Assembly: GCF_023700005.1 (NCBI RefSeq)
Contig: NZ_JAMLJK010000001.1
Coordinates: 955,366-1,019,365, forward strand
DNA: 64,000 nt
Reading direction: 5' to 3'
Source of the DNA: Larsenimonas rhizosphaerae
Lineage (GTDB): Bacteria > Pseudomonadota > Gammaproteobacteria > Pseudomonadales > Halomonadaceae
Positions 1 to 9,156 of the stretch are shown here, piece by piece. A program made the translations under genes and the position numbers. The notes under the pieces were generated by a model that had not been told where the DNA came from, made no database searches, and was given only the letters and a program-made list of their open reading frames with translations. Numbering within the stretch: position 1 is the stretch's first letter; each line of letters begins with the position of its first letter.

Positions 1-564
1 CCAGCCGCCGGTTGAAAAGGGTGCCAGTACCAGGGAGATCATGGCCAGTGCCGCGCCGGCCGCGGTAAGCCCCAGGCTGATCGAGTTCATGACCGGAAAG
101 GAAACGTCCCGGGCACCAATCTGCATCGGCATGACGTAGTTGATGATGCCGGTCAGGAAGGGCATTGCCATGAAAAAGATCATGATGGTGCCGTGGGTGG
201 TAAACAGCTGGCCGTAATGCTCCGGCGACAGAAAGCCGCCGTCCAGCCCGACCGCCTGCTGGGCACGCATGAAAAAGGCCTCCACCAGTGCACGAGCCAG
301 CATGGCCAGAGCGATCACGATGAACATGATGCCGATCTTCTTGTGATCGACACTGGTCAGCCAGTCACACCACAGGGTTTTCCACTTGCCGTACCAGGTG
401 ATCAGGCCCAGCACCGTGATGGCGGCCAGTATCACCATGAGGGCCGCGCCGGAGGCGATAAGGCCATTAACGATATTTTCACGCGTGGGGTGCTGCACCA
501 TGTCCCGGAAGGGCAGGGCATCCAGAGTCATGCGCCCGAGCAGGGGCGCGCCAAATAGGGTCAC
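1..564 (-). CDS. cyoB: cytochrome bo3 ubiquinol oxidase subunit I (partial)
   Basis: Heme-copper quinol oxidase subunit I, the catalytic proton-pumping membrane subunit that oxidises ubiquinol and reduces oxygen. Only the first 188 codons lie in the window; the gene runs off the left edge. The visible part has the N-terminal motif LTSVDHKKIG before a helix, the first heme-a ligand region HGTIMIFFMAMPF, and the following loop MQIGARDVSFP, all typical of CyoB. The start is a GTG at 564 that overlaps the cyoA stop (GTGA), and the residues LFGAPLLGRMTLDALPF just after it align with the N-terminus of E. coli CyoB as I remember it. It is translationally coupled to cyoA; cyoC and cyoD are expected beyond the edge. 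Confidence 0.93.
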   Translation of the reverse strand, partial: MTLFGAPLLGRMTLDALPFRDMVQHPTRENIVNGLIASGAALMVILAAITVLGLITWYGKWKTLWCDWLTSVDHKKIGIMFIVIALAMLARALVEAFFMRAQQAVGLDGGFLSPEHYGQLFTTHGTIMIFFMAMPFLTGIINYVMPMQIGARDVSFPVMNSISLGLTAAGAALAMISLVLAPFSTGGW

Positions 565-1562
565 TGTGCCGGTGTCCTGTCGTGATGGGAGGTATCCTTC
601 CCGGAAGTATCGGTGGCGGTGCTGCCGTTCCAGGCAATCGGCTGATGGCGGGCCACATCCTGAAACAGCGATGCGGGAAGCTGGCTGAAGGCCACCATGG
701 GGGCCGGCGGCGGCAGGCCATCATTCAATATTCGAGCAACGTCCTTCCAGTTGTTCTGCTGCTTCAGTACACCCCAGGCATGGGCATTCAGCGGCTGGCC
801 CTGGGTCGTGACCTGGTCGATGAAGGTCGCGAACTCACTGTCGCTGACCGCTCGGGTCGTGAATTGCTGCGCATAAAAGCCCTCGCCGTTGTACTGCATG
901 TTGCGACCCATGAATTCACCGGTGTGGTCTGCCATCAGGTTGAGGCGGGTAACCATGCGGTTCATGACATCAATCTGGCCGCCCAGGGCCGGCACAATGA
1001 AGGACTGCATGACCGTGGCGGAGGTCAGGGTAAACGACACTGGCCGGTCGACCGGAATCACCAGTTGCCCGAGGGTGGCTATATGGTGATCGGGATAAAT
1101 GAACAGCCACTTCCAGTCCAGCCCGATGACCTGAATTCTGAGCGGCGGCTTGTCGGATGCAATCGGCTTGTACGGATCAAGGTTGATCGTGTTTTTCCAG
1201 AGTGCCACGGAAAGCAGGGCCACGATCACGACAGGTACGCCCCATATCAGTACGTCCACCCACAGTGAAAAGCTCCAGCGGGGCCGATAGGTCGCCTGGC
1301 TTTTGTAGCGATAACGCCAGACGAGCCACGGGGTCAGAATGAATACCGGGAGTACGACAATCATGACCAGCGCAATGACCAGCCAGAGATGCTGGCGCTG
1401 TGCATCGGCCACCGGCCCGTTCGGCCAGAGAAATCCCGGCGCCGAACTGCAGCCGGAAAGAGCAAGTAATGCAAGACACGAGACTATCGCGCCGAACCGT
1501 GACCGGCCGGCCGGGGAGGAGAAAACCTTCAGCACATTATGATCCCGTACATCAATGATCAT
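561..1562 (-). CDS. cyoA: cytochrome bo3 ubiquinol oxidase subunit II
   Basis: Subunit II of the bo3 quinol oxidase, an inner-membrane lipoprotein with two N-terminal helices and a periplasmic cupredoxin domain. The N-terminus has a lipobox (LALSGC). Two hydrophobic segments follow, then the cupredoxin domain with VIGLDWKWLFIYPDHHIATLG and the FIVPALGGQIDVMNRM region. The CuA cysteine cluster of cytochrome c oxidases is absent, as expected for a quinol oxidase. The frame is open up to 1622, but that upstream part looks untranslated. I use the ATG at 1562; a GTG at 1535 has a better-placed GGGA and would still leave a good lipoprotein signal. It is the first gene of the cyo operon and overlaps cyoB. 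Confidence 0.9.
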   Translation of the reverse strand: MIIDVRDHNVLKVFSSPAGRSRFGAIVSCLALLALSGCSSAPGFLWPNGPVADAQRQHLWLVIALVMIVVLPVFILTPWLVWRYRYKSQATYRPRWSFSLWVDVLIWGVPVVIVALLSVALWKNTINLDPYKPIASDKPPLRIQVIGLDWKWLFIYPDHHIATLGQLVIPVDRPVSFTLTSATVMQSFIVPALGGQIDVMNRMVTRLNLMADHTGEFMGRNMQYNGEGFYAQQFTTRAVSDSEFATFIDQVTTQGQPLNAHAWGVLKQQNNWKDVARILNDGLPPPAPMVAFSQLPASLFQDVARHQPIAWNGSTATDTSGKDTSHHDRTPAQ

Positions 1563-2109
1563 GCCTAGCAGGGCAGGCAGGGAATATGGGACCTGAAGGC
1601 CATGCTCTTCAGGATGAGGCAAGTATTGTTGATCCTCGCTGTTTTTTCAAAGAAGGCCGTTGAATCTGCACATGTGACCCATGATCGAAGAGGCTGGACC
1701 AGCAGATGGGGGTATTCGAGCTACACCTGGCCGAATTTCGAGGGTTTTTTGATTGGGCTTTTGCATACCTCGTATTTATAAAAACTATCCTTGAGTGATT
1801 TTTGAGATATAAAATTTATCAAAAGGGCGTTTGAGCCCTGTCGGCATGCGGGTTGCCGCAGTTTTTCCCTCTCACGTGTGACCAGACTGTATTTTTGCTG
1901 CCCTCCGAATGGCCCGTTCGGGCCCACTTTTCTTTGTGTAAATTGATGCTATCGTTGCTGCAGGCCCTGTTCGAAGCGACCGGAATGCCGGTGCTCGAAC
2001 AGTCACGGTCATATGCATGGATTACTACGCCCGGCAGCAGCGATGGAGCCGTGTCGGGTGAATAACAACATGGCAGGACGCCATGACCGTCACGAATGGA
2101 GAAACCTTG
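1563..2109. other. intergenic region between cyoA and the catalase gene
   Basis: This stretch separates the divergent cyoA and catalase genes and holds no convincing gene. Around 1740-1830 it is clearly AT-rich compared with its surroundings and should contain the promoters. At about 1846-1867 a short hairpin (TGCGG, loop GTTG, CCGCA) is followed by a T-run in the catalase direction, resembling a weak terminator or attenuator. I cannot identify an OxyR or ArcA site by eye. Confidence 0.4.
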
Positions 2110-3564
2110 ATGAGTGATCAAAAGCGCACCACAACAGATGCCGGTATTCCGGTATCCAGTCAGGAAAATTCGCTGTCGGTCGGCCCGGATGGCCCGATCG
2201 TACTTCACGATCATTATCTGATGGAGCAGATGGCGGCCTTCAACCGGGAAATGATCCCGGACCGTCAGCCGCACGCCAAGGGCAGCGGTGCCTTTGGTCA
2301 TTTTGAAGTGACTGAAGATGTCAGCCAGTACACACGGGCGAAGTTCCTGCAAAAGGGCGTGAAAACCGAGGTGGTTGCACGATTTTCCACGGTTGCCGGT
2401 GAAAGCGGCAGCCCGGATACCTGGCGCGATCCTCGCGGTTTTTCGGTCAAGTTTTATACCGAAGACGGCAACTTTGACCTGGTGGGCAACAATACCCCGG
2501 TCTTCTTTGTCCGTGACCCGATGAAGTTCCAGCACTTCATTCATTCCCAGAAGCGTCGTGCCGACAACGGCCTGCGTGACCATGACATGCAGTGGGACTT
2601 CTGGACGCTGGCGCCGGAATCCGCGCACCAGGTGGCATGGCTGATGGGGGATCGCGGTATTCCGAAGACCTGGCGCCACATGAATGGCTACTCCAGTCAT
2701 ACCTACATGTGGGTCAATGACAAGAGCGAGCGCTTCTGGGTCAAGTACCACTTCAAGACAGACCAGGGCATCGAGTGCCTGACACAGGAAGAAGCGGTGA
2801 AGATGGATGGCGTCGATCCGGACTACCATCGCCGTGATCTCTTCAATTCGATCAAGAAGGGGGATTGCCCGTCCTGGACACTGCACATGCAGATCATGCC
2901 GTTCGAGGATGCCAAAACCTACCGTATCAATCCGTTCGATCTGACCAAGGTCTGGCCGCACAGCGACTATCCGCTGATCAAGGTCGGCAAGCTGACGCTG
3001 GATCGCAATCCGACGGATTTCCACAGTGAAATCGAACAGGCTGCGTTCGAGCCGAACAACTCCGTGCCCGGCACCGGCTTCTCACCGGACAAGATGCTGC
3101 TGGCGCGCGTGATTTCCTATGCCGATGCTCACCGGGCGCGTCTGGGGGTCAACTACAAGCAGATTCCGGTCAATTCCCCGAAATCGGAAGTGAACAGCTA
3201 CGCCAAGGGCGGCGCAATGCGGATTCGCAAGACCAGTGATCCGGTGTATGCCCCCAACAGCAAGGGCGGTCCGGTCGCGCAGGAAGATACCTATCCGGAA
3301 GACGCGGTATGGCAGGCAGACGGCGAGTTTGTTCGGGCAGCCTATACACTGCGTCCGGAAGATGATGACTTCAGCCAGGCCAATGATCTGGTCAACAAGG
3401 TCATGGACGATGCGGCTCGCGATCGCCTGGTCAGTAACGTGGTCGGCCATGTGCTGGCAGACGTGGAAGAGCCGGTACTCTCGCGTGTGTTCGAGTACTG
3501 GAAAAACATCGATGCCACCATTGGTCAGCGTATCGAAGACGGCGTTCGAGCCCAGAAAAGCTGA
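2110..3564 (+). CDS. katA: monofunctional heme catalase
   Basis: Small-subunit heme catalase of 484 residues that dismutates hydrogen peroxide to water and oxygen in the cytoplasm. Visible catalytic features are the distal histidine in [10 protein letters not shown] (about H55), ARFSTVAGE, the asparagine region [13 protein letters not shown], and the proximal tyrosine in [10 protein letters not shown]. The length matches small-subunit catalases without the C-terminal flavodoxin-like domain. The frame is open from 2083, but ATG 2110 has GGAG at proper spacing. It is divergent from the cyo operon, so an oxygen-reducing enzyme and a peroxide-removing enzyme share one control region. It ends in a strong Rho-independent terminator. 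Confidence 0.94.
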   Translation: MSDQKRTTTDAGIPVSSQENSLSVGPDGPIVLHDHYLMEQMAAFNREMIPDRQPHAKGSGAFGHFEVTEDVSQYTRAKFLQKGVKTEVVARFSTVAGESGSPDTWRDPRGFSVKFYTEDGNFDLVGNNTPVFFVRDPMKFQHFIHSQKRRADNGLRDHDMQWDFWTLAPESAHQVAWLMGDRGIPKTWRHMNGYSSHTYMWVNDKSERFWVKYHFKTDQGIECLTQEEAVKMDGVDPDYHRRDLFNSIKKGDCPSWTLHMQIMPFEDAKTYRINPFDLTKVWPHSDYPLIKVGKLTLDRNPTDFHSEIEQAAFEPNNSVPGTGFSPDKMLLARVISYADAHRARLGVNYKQIPVNSPKSEVNSYAKGGAMRIRKTSDPVYAPNSKGGPVAQEDTYPEDAVWQADGEFVRAAYTLRPEDDDFSQANDLVNKVMDDAARDRLVSNVVGHVLADVEEPVLSRVFEYWKNIDATIGQRIEDGVRAQKS

Positions 3565-3593
3565 TTGATTCTGACAGTAGACGTCTCGGATAA

Positions 3594-3617
3594 CCCGCGC
3601 TCTGGCGCGGGTTTTTT
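3594..3617 (+). terminator. Rho-independent terminator of katA
   Basis: A perfect 7-bp stem CCCGCGC/GCGCGGG with loop TCTG is followed by a run of six T. It starts about 30 bases after the catalase stop. Confidence 0.93.
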
Positions 3618-3704
3618 AATATCGATTCACACCGACGCTGCGTCGCCCCATACCTGCATGAGCCATCCGGGGCGGCATTTTTACGGTGTATCGGAGGCCA
3701 TGAC

Positions 3705-4652
3705 ATGAAGATAGCCATTCCTGATGACTATCAGCAGGTAGTAAGGGAACTGGATTGCCTGTCACTGCTTGATGGGCATGATGTAAGAATTCTTTCAGGC
3801 CCGTTTGACAGTGCTGACGCGCTGGCAGAAGCACTTCAGGGCGTTGAGGCGCTGGTGCTGATTCGGGAGCGAACCTGCATTACGGAAGCGCTGTTGGCGC
3901 AGCTTCCTGATTTACGACTGATCAGTCAGACAGGCAGGGTCAGCCAGCATATCGATGTGGCCCTGTGTGAGCGGTACGGTGTTCAGGTACTGGAGGGGCG
4001 GGGCTCTCCCGTGGCGCCGGCCGAGCTTTGCTGGGCCTTGATCATGGCGGCTTCGCGTCATCTGCCGGCCTACATTACCCATCTGCAACAGGGGCGATGG
4101 CAGTGCGCGGAGCCTGCCGGGCTGGGGCGGGTGCTGTCCGGTCGTACCCTGGGAATCTGGGGATATGGCCGTATTGGTCAGCGGATCGCGGGTTACGGTC
4201 AGGCCTTTGGCATGCAGGTCATGGTGTGGGGAAGTCAGGCGGCACAGCACCGGGCCGAGGCCGATGGCCTGGCATGCGCCGAGTCGCGCGAGGCCTTTTT
4301 CAGTCAGGTCGATGTCCTGTCGCTGCACCTGCGGCTGGTGGAGGCCACACGTGGGCTGGTAACGCGTCAGGATCTGGCCCGGATGAAACCGGATGCCCTG
4401 CTGGTCAATATCAGCCGGGCTGAATTGATTGAACCAGGTGCCCTGCATGACGCGCTGATTGATCATCCGCGCCGGATGGCGGCGCTGGATGTCTTTGAAC
4501 AGGAGCCGGCGACAGCCGATACCGACCCCTTGCTGGCGTTGCCCAATGTGATGGCCACACCGCATCTGGGGTATGTGGAAAAGGACAGTTATGAGCTGTA
4601 TTTCAGCGTGGCGTTCGAAAACCTCGTTAATGCCTGCGAAGGCAACTGCTGA
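3705..4652 (+). CDS. D-2-hydroxyacid dehydrogenase family protein
   Basis: NAD(P)-dependent D-isomer 2-hydroxyacid dehydrogenase of 315 residues, a cytoplasmic oxidoreductase of unknown substrate. The Rossmann motif is GYGRIGQRIA, the arginine site is in NISRAELIE, the glutamate is in DVFEQEP, and the catalytic histidine is in TPHLGYV. The N-terminal part (MKIAIPDDYQ) is typical of the subgroup often annotated as phosphoglycerate dehydrogenase-like; nothing here proves a serA role. ATG 3705 follows GGAGG at good spacing. It stands alone between the katA terminator and the convergent aldo/keto reductase. Confidence 0.85.
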   Translation: MKIAIPDDYQQVVRELDCLSLLDGHDVRILSGPFDSADALAEALQGVEALVLIRERTCITEALLAQLPDLRLISQTGRVSQHIDVALCERYGVQVLEGRGSPVAPAELCWALIMAASRHLPAYITHLQQGRWQCAEPAGLGRVLSGRTLGIWGYGRIGQRIAGYGQAFGMQVMVWGSQAAQHRAEADGLACAESREAFFSQVDVLSLHLRLVEATRGLVTRQDLARMKPDALLVNISRAELIEPGALHDALIDHPRRMAALDVFEQEPATADTDPLLALPNVMATPHLGYVEKDSYELYFSVAFENLVNACEGNC

Positions 4653-4685
4653 GCCCCGGCCGAGGTCAGCAGTCGGTTCAAGCTG

Positions 4686-5720
4686 TTATTCGGCGGTGAG
4701 CTGTTTGCCTCGGTAACCGCCCTGGCGTTCCAGCATCCAGCCCGGGTATTCAGTGGGCAGTGCACTAACGGTATCCAGGCGTGCCAGCTCCTCCTGACTT
4801 AGTTTCACATCAACCGAGGCCAGGTTGTCAGCCAGTTGTGTCTCACGCTTGGCGCCAATGATCACGCTGGTCACCACGTCCTGATGAAGCAGCCAGGCCA
4901 GGGCAATCTGCGCGACGCTGACGCCCTTGCTCTCGGCAATCTGCTGCATGACGCCAATGCACTTGCCGGCCCGGTCCGTATTGACCGGCGGGAAATCAAA
5001 GCTGGCTCGGCGACCGTCGCTGCCGGTCGCATCGCTGTCATACTTGCCGCTGAGCAGCCCGCCGGCCAACGGGCTCCATACCATCAGGCCCATGCCTTCT
5101 GATTGCAGCATGGGTGCAATCTCCCGCTCGAGATCCCGACCGGCCAGGGTGTAGTAGGCCTGCAGGGATTGAAACTGTGCGAGGCCCTGTTTGTCGGCAA
5201 TGCCGCGGGCCTTCATGATCTGCCATGCGGCCCAGTTGGAGACGCCGATGTAGCGCACATGGCCATGCTCGACCAGAGTATTGAGCGCGCGCAGGGTTTC
5301 CTCGATCGGGGTGGCGGGATCAAAGCCGTGAATCTGGTAGAGATCAATATGATCCATGTCGAGGCGCTTGAGACTGGCCTTGACCCCTTCCATGATGTGA
5401 TAGCGAGAGTTGCCGAGCTGATTGATGCCCTGGCCGGTGGCGCCAAATACCTTGGTGGCCACCACGACGTCATCACGCGGGATGCCGAGATTCCTGAGGG
5501 CCCGACCGGTCAGTTTTTCCGATTCGCCCTCGGAATACACATCCGCGGTATCAATGAAATTGATGCCGGCATCCAGCGCCTGTTTGACGAGGGCCTCTGA
5601 TTCCTTCTGACCCAGTTGCCCGATCTTGCTCCAGAGTTCACCCTGGCCCCCAAAGGTCATGGTGCCAAGGCACAGCTCGGAGACAAACAGGCCGGTATTG
5701 CCAAGAGTGCGGTAACGCAT
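4686..5720 (-). CDS. aldo/keto reductase
   Basis: Monomeric NADPH-dependent TIM-barrel oxidoreductase of 344 residues that reduces aldehydes or ketones. The N-terminus MRYRTLGNTGLFVSELCLG is typical. The catalytic tetrad is visible: Asp and Tyr in DTADVYSEGESE, Lys in VVVATKVFG, and His in LYQIHGFDP. SVIIGAKRETQLADN is the usual NADPH-binding end. The frame is open to 5954, but ATG 5720 has GGAG nine bases upstream and family-matching residues begin there. It is divergent from an AraC-type gene 169 bases away, which probably controls it. Confidence 0.9.
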   Translation of the reverse strand: MRYRTLGNTGLFVSELCLGTMTFGGQGELWSKIGQLGQKESEALVKQALDAGINFIDTADVYSEGESEKLTGRALRNLGIPRDDVVVATKVFGATGQGINQLGNSRYHIMEGVKASLKRLDMDHIDLYQIHGFDPATPIEETLRALNTLVEHGHVRYIGVSNWAAWQIMKARGIADKQGLAQFQSLQAYYTLAGRDLEREIAPMLQSEGMGLMVWSPLAGGLLSGKYDSDATGSDGRRASFDFPPVNTDRAGKCIGVMQQIAESKGVSVAQIALAWLLHQDVVTSVIIGAKRETQLADNLASVDVKLSQEELARLDTVSALPTEYPGWMLERQGGYRGKQLTAE

Positions 5721-5800
5721 AAGGAGGTACTCCCGAAACGGTGAGGGTAAGTAACGAGACTCAGTATGGTTGTCCTGCGGTGGGAGTGCTGGCGCGATGG

Positions 5801-5825
5801 TGCAGAGTTCTTGCCTGATCCTGCA
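5801..5825. promoter_or_regulatory. candidate operator between the AKR and AraC-type genes
   Basis: The divergent region contains the inverted pair TGCAG/CTGCA separated by 15 bases, read on the minus strand as a GGATCAGGCAAGA core. It lies midway between the two genes, where an AraC-family protein would be expected to bind. The assignment is inference. Confidence 0.3.
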
Positions 5826-5889
5826 AGGGTAGCTGTCACGGCGTGGCCGGCACGCTACAGTGGCGGCCGGATCAACAGGAGAGTAACGG

Positions 5890-6810
5890 ATGAATGTCAG
5901 GCTGGAAGATAGCAGGCCCTTTAGCCAGCAGAAGGCGCTGTGCGGGATGCTCACCAGTGCTGCCGGAGAGCGTCTGGGGCGGCTTGAAACGGCGGTGCCG
6001 GGGCTTTACATCAACCGTCAGACGGCGCCGACCTCACCGGATTATCTGCTGCAGACACCGGCCTTCAATCTGATGGCGCAGGGGCGTAAAACCCTGTGGG
6101 CCGGTGGCGTGGCCTATTCCTATGATCCGGGGCACTACCTGCTGGCGTCGATGGATATTCCGGTGCTGGCGCACGTGGTCGAGGCCAGTCCAGAGGCTCC
6201 TTACCTGGGCATCCGGCTCGATATCGATACAGCCCTGGTCGATGACATCCTGCGGGATATGGCGGCTTTGCCCATGCATGCGGCCAAAGGGCCCGATCGG
6301 GCCCTGTCGGTTGAGCCCCTCGGCCCCGTTCTGCTGGACGCGATATGCCGTCTGGCAGGGCTTCTGGAGACTCCCGAGGACATACCGATGCTGGCACCCC
6401 TGTACCAGCGCGAGCTGTATTACCGGTTGATACAGGAAGGCCAGCTGGGATGGCTTGGTCGAACCATGCAGAAGGAGCATCCCATGCCCCGGGTAGCCCG
6501 GGCGATAGCGTTGATCCGCCGCCAGTATGATCGCCCGCTGGTCATGGGAGCGCTTGCCGCCGAGGTCCACATGAGCGTGTCGTCCCTGCATCATCACTTC
6601 AAGGCCGCGACTCATATGACGCCATTGCAATACCAGAAACAGTTGCGGTTGTGCGAAGCGCGCTACCGTTTGTGGCATGGGCCGGACAGCGTTACGACCA
6701 TTGCCCGGGCGCTGGGCTATGAAAGTGCCTCCCAGTTCAGTCGCGAATATCGTCGCCAGTTTGGCCTGTCTCCCCGTCAGGAGCGACGGGGAAGCGTCGC
6801 TCCTGCGTGA
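5890..6810 (+). CDS. AraC-family transcriptional regulator (AraC_N type)
   Basis: DNA-binding regulator of 306 residues. Residues about 25-180 resemble the AraC_N effector domain (SPDYLLQTPAFNLMAQGRK, PYLGIRLDID). The last 100 residues form the double helix-turn-helix (VHMSVSSLHHHFKAATHMTPLQYQ and ALGYESASQFSREYRRQFG). This architecture is shared with YqhC of E. coli, which activates aldehyde reductase genes. The divergent aldo/keto reductase makes a similar local role likely. ATG 5890 has AGGAG upstream. A perfect hairpin overlaps its 3' end. Confidence 0.88.
   Translation: MNVRLEDSRPFSQQKALCGMLTSAAGERLGRLETAVPGLYINRQTAPTSPDYLLQTPAFNLMAQGRKTLWAGGVAYSYDPGHYLLASMDIPVLAHVVEASPEAPYLGIRLDIDTALVDDILRDMAALPMHAAKGPDRALSVEPLGPVLLDAICRLAGLLETPEDIPMLAPLYQRELYYRLIQEGQLGWLGRTMQKEHPMPRVARAIALIRRQYDRPLVMGALAAEVHMSVSSLHHHFKAATHMTPLQYQKQLRLCEARYRLWHGPDSVTTIARALGYESASQFSREYRRQFGLSPRQERRGSVAPA
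6778..6805. repeat. perfect 11-bp hairpin at the end of the AraC-type gene
   Basis: CAGGAGCGACG and its exact complement CGTCGCTCCTG flank a 6-base loop GGGAAG. The element covers the last codons of the regulator and sits between two convergent genes. There is no T-run on either strand, so it is not a standard Rho-independent terminator, though it could block transcripts or protect 3' ends. Confidence 0.6.
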
Positions 6811-6819
6811 GAACCCTGG

Positions 6820-8007
6820 CTACCGGGGTTGCGAGTTGAACATGACCCGGTAAGCCAGTGGAAATACCACTGCAGTCGCCAGCGACAGCCCACCTGCCAT
6901 CAGAAATACCCCCGTCATGTCCATTACGCCTTGAAACAGACCGGCCAGCACGGGCCCCAGAATATTGCCCAGCGCAAATACGACAAGCACGGCGGTCAGA
7001 CTCACCGTGGCCAGCGCCGGAAAAAGCCGAGCACTCCAGAAGGAAAAAATGGCGCTGAGCATCATGACGCACATGCCCTGCAGGGCAGAGGAGGCCAGCA
7101 TGCCCGGCCAGGAGGCTGGCGTGATACCGATCAGAACCAGCGAGAGCATCGACGCCAGAAAGATTCCAGCCACCAGTGTGGGCATGCCAAGACGCTGGTG
7201 TAGTTCTGCCGTGGCAAGCCCGAACAGACCTGCCGCGCCGAAACTCATGTAAAGCACCGGCCCTGACAGGGAGGTTGCAAGACCCGACAGCCCCCCGGCC
7301 TGATCCACCTGATTGACTGCAAAGGATAGATAAATGCTGTTGGTGATCCCGAACGACAGGGCGATGCCGTACAGCGGCCAGGCCGTGTGATGCAGCAGGC
7401 GTTTCAGTGAGGCATCGTGATGGCTGTAATTGGTGCTTGGTTCACTGGGCAGGCGCGCCAGAGCAAGGGTACTGATGACGATGGCAATCAGTGCAGTAAC
7501 GGAAAACACCAGCCACGCTGCTCGCCAGCCGTGTTCGGTACTGGCTACGCAAAAGGCCATCAGGCCTGCGAGTGCAATCCCACCGGTTGTACCGGTACTG
7601 ATGATCGACAGGGTGCGCCCCTGATAGCGCTCTTCTACGCCGCGCTGGGCAGCGTTATTGAACGGTGACCAGCAGAACCCGGCACTGGCGGAAGCCACCA
7701 CCACGCCGGCAGTGAGAAACATCGGGCTTTGAGATACGCTGATCATGAACATCCCGATCATCGCCGCGAAGGCACCGACGACGACCGCGTATCTGGGACC
7801 ACATCTTGATACCAGAATGCCTGACAGCAAAAGTGCTGCAAAAAATCCTGCAAATCCGGAGCTGGCGATGAGGCCAGCCTGTTGCGTTGAAATATTAAAG
7901 GCATTCTTGAACTGTGGCAGAAACAGACCGAAGCCCATGCGGGCCGGTCCAAAGGAAATGGCTGTCGCCAGCGCGCCATCCATGGCGATCGCTTTTGAAC
8001 GTTGCAT
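6820..8007 (-). CDS. MFS transporter
   Basis: Inner-membrane major facilitator of 395 residues with about 12 hydrophobic segments. It begins with a conserved ARMGFGLFLPQFK stretch and has the loop 2-3 motif SRCGPRYAVV. The pattern resembles YbfB/YjiJ-like exporters of unknown substrate. The frame also allows a TTG at 8010, but ATG 8007 follows GGGAG at good spacing. It is convergent with the AraC-type gene; only nine bases separate the stop codons. Its substrate cannot be read from the sequence. Confidence 0.85.
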   Translation of the reverse strand: MQRSKAIAMDGALATAISFGPARMGFGLFLPQFKNAFNISTQQAGLIASSGFAGFFAALLLSGILVSRCGPRYAVVVGAFAAMIGMFMISVSQSPMFLTAGVVVASASAGFCWSPFNNAAQRGVEERYQGRTLSIISTGTTGGIALAGLMAFCVASTEHGWRAAWLVFSVTALIAIVISTLALARLPSEPSTNYSHHDASLKRLLHHTAWPLYGIALSFGITNSIYLSFAVNQVDQAGGLSGLATSLSGPVLYMSFGAAGLFGLATAELHQRLGMPTLVAGIFLASMLSLVLIGITPASWPGMLASSALQGMCVMMLSAIFSFWSARLFPALATVSLTAVLVVFALGNILGPVLAGLFQGVMDMTGVFLMAGGLSLATAVVFPLAYRVMFNSQPR

Positions 8008-8053
8008 CAATGCTCCCTGCTTTATGCGAATTTACTGGAGAACGTGTGAATCA

Positions 8054-9055
8054 TCAGTGACGCTGGCGCTCAAGCAGCTGGGCTTTCAGCTTTTCCGGCA
8101 CCTTTTTTATGATCAGTCGGTCTGCATCTTCGTTGTATTCGATGCTGTCACCCAGCAGATGGGAGTCAAAACTGATCGATACGCCCGAGGCACGGCCGGT
8201 AAACCGGCGAAACTGGTTGATGGTCTTGCGATCTGCCGGTACTTCGTCTGCCAGACCATAATCACTGTTACGAATGTAGTCGAAAAAGGCCTCGGGGTGT
8301 TCATCGCTGACCAGGCGCGAAAACTCGTCAAGGCTCATCGGTTCGCCGGTGCTGGCCTGGTCGGTCGCGTAGCTCACCACGGCATCGGTCTTTTCCCGGC
8401 TGTCTTCCTCGCTCATGTCTTCACTACCGACATACTCACTGAAGGCCTGCAAAAGGGCACGGGTTTCTCTGGCAGAGTCTCCGCCTTCCTCGCAACCGAG
8501 CCAGCCGTGAAAGGCATCCATCATGTTTTTGGCGCCCCCGCTTTTTAAATACGCCACGTAGTTACTGTTGCCGCCGCGCTGCCACTGGGTCAGATCAATG
8601 CGTACAGCCAGTGAGAACTGGCTGGTGTTGAGCTGCGGCGACAGGTGAACATTGCCCTGTTCATCCATGCCGTAGCCCTGGCGGTCATGCAGAAGAATGA
8701 CGGCGACAAACGTATTTTCGCCCTGTGTGTAATGCACACACCACAGATAACCGCTGGCCGACAGATGTTCCTGAAGCGCCGGGGCCAGTGCCTGGGCAGC
8801 ATGATGCGTGGCGGTAGGGAAGTCGGTGTCCTGACGTTGCCATGCATCCAGACAGCCCAGCAGGCTTTGAGGGGCCGGGGTATCGCCGGCATGACCAAAG
8901 CCCTTGCTCTTGCCGTTGAACAATTTGAGGCAATGGCTCAGAAGGTCATCGAGCGCGGGAGTAGGCTGCTGCTCACTATCGGCGAGCTGGAGCGACAGGG
9001 CATTCGAGGCGTCATCCAGCGCAAGGCGGTGCATGAGGCTTTGTTGAATCGGCAT
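8054..9055 (-). CDS. yejK: nucleoid-associated protein YejK
   Basis: NdpA/YejK-type nucleoid-associated protein of 333 residues, close to the usual 335. Family features are the N-terminal IQQSLMHRLAL, the central GGNSNYVAYLKSGGAKNMMDAF-like region, and the C-terminal KTINQFRRFTGRASG. YejK binds the nucleoid and has been reported to affect topoisomerase activity. ATG 9055 was chosen because family residues start there; the open frame extends to 9112. It lies 101 bases downstream of the flagellin gene on the same strand with no U-tract terminator between them, so read-through is possible. Confidence 0.9.
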   Translation of the reverse strand: MPIQQSLMHRLALDDASNALSLQLADSEQQPTPALDDLLSHCLKLFNGKSKGFGHAGDTPAPQSLLGCLDAWQRQDTDFPTATHHAAQALAPALQEHLSASGYLWCVHYTQGENTFVAVILLHDRQGYGMDEQGNVHLSPQLNTSQFSLAVRIDLTQWQRGGNSNYVAYLKSGGAKNMMDAFHGWLGCEEGGDSARETRALLQAFSEYVGSEDMSEEDSREKTDAVVSYATDQASTGEPMSLDEFSRLVSDEHPEAFFDYIRNSDYGLADEVPADRKTINQFRRFTGRASGVSISFDSHLLGDSIEYNEDADRLIIKKVPEKLKAQLLERQRH

Positions 9056-9096
9056 GGTGATCTCTGCTCCGGGGTGGGCAGAAAGGATAACGCTGA

Positions 9097-9152
9097 CCGG
9101 CACGTCCTGCATCCCTGATGCATGCGCTGCGAGGCATTGCAGAAAGTGCCGG
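9097..9152 (-). repeat. nested inverted repeats between flagellin and yejK
   Basis: An outer pair CCGGCAC/GTGCCGG (9097-9103 and 9146-9152) encloses an inner hairpin TGCATC/GATGCA (9108-9113 and 9117-9122). The element sits in the short gap between the flagellin stop and the yejK start. No T-run follows, so termination is uncertain. Confidence 0.5.
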
Positions 9153-9156
9153 GTGG

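Noticed and set aside
1819-3024. 401-codon open frame opposite the catalase
   Set aside because: It is a shadow of the catalase reading frame, with no ribosome site and no family resemblance.
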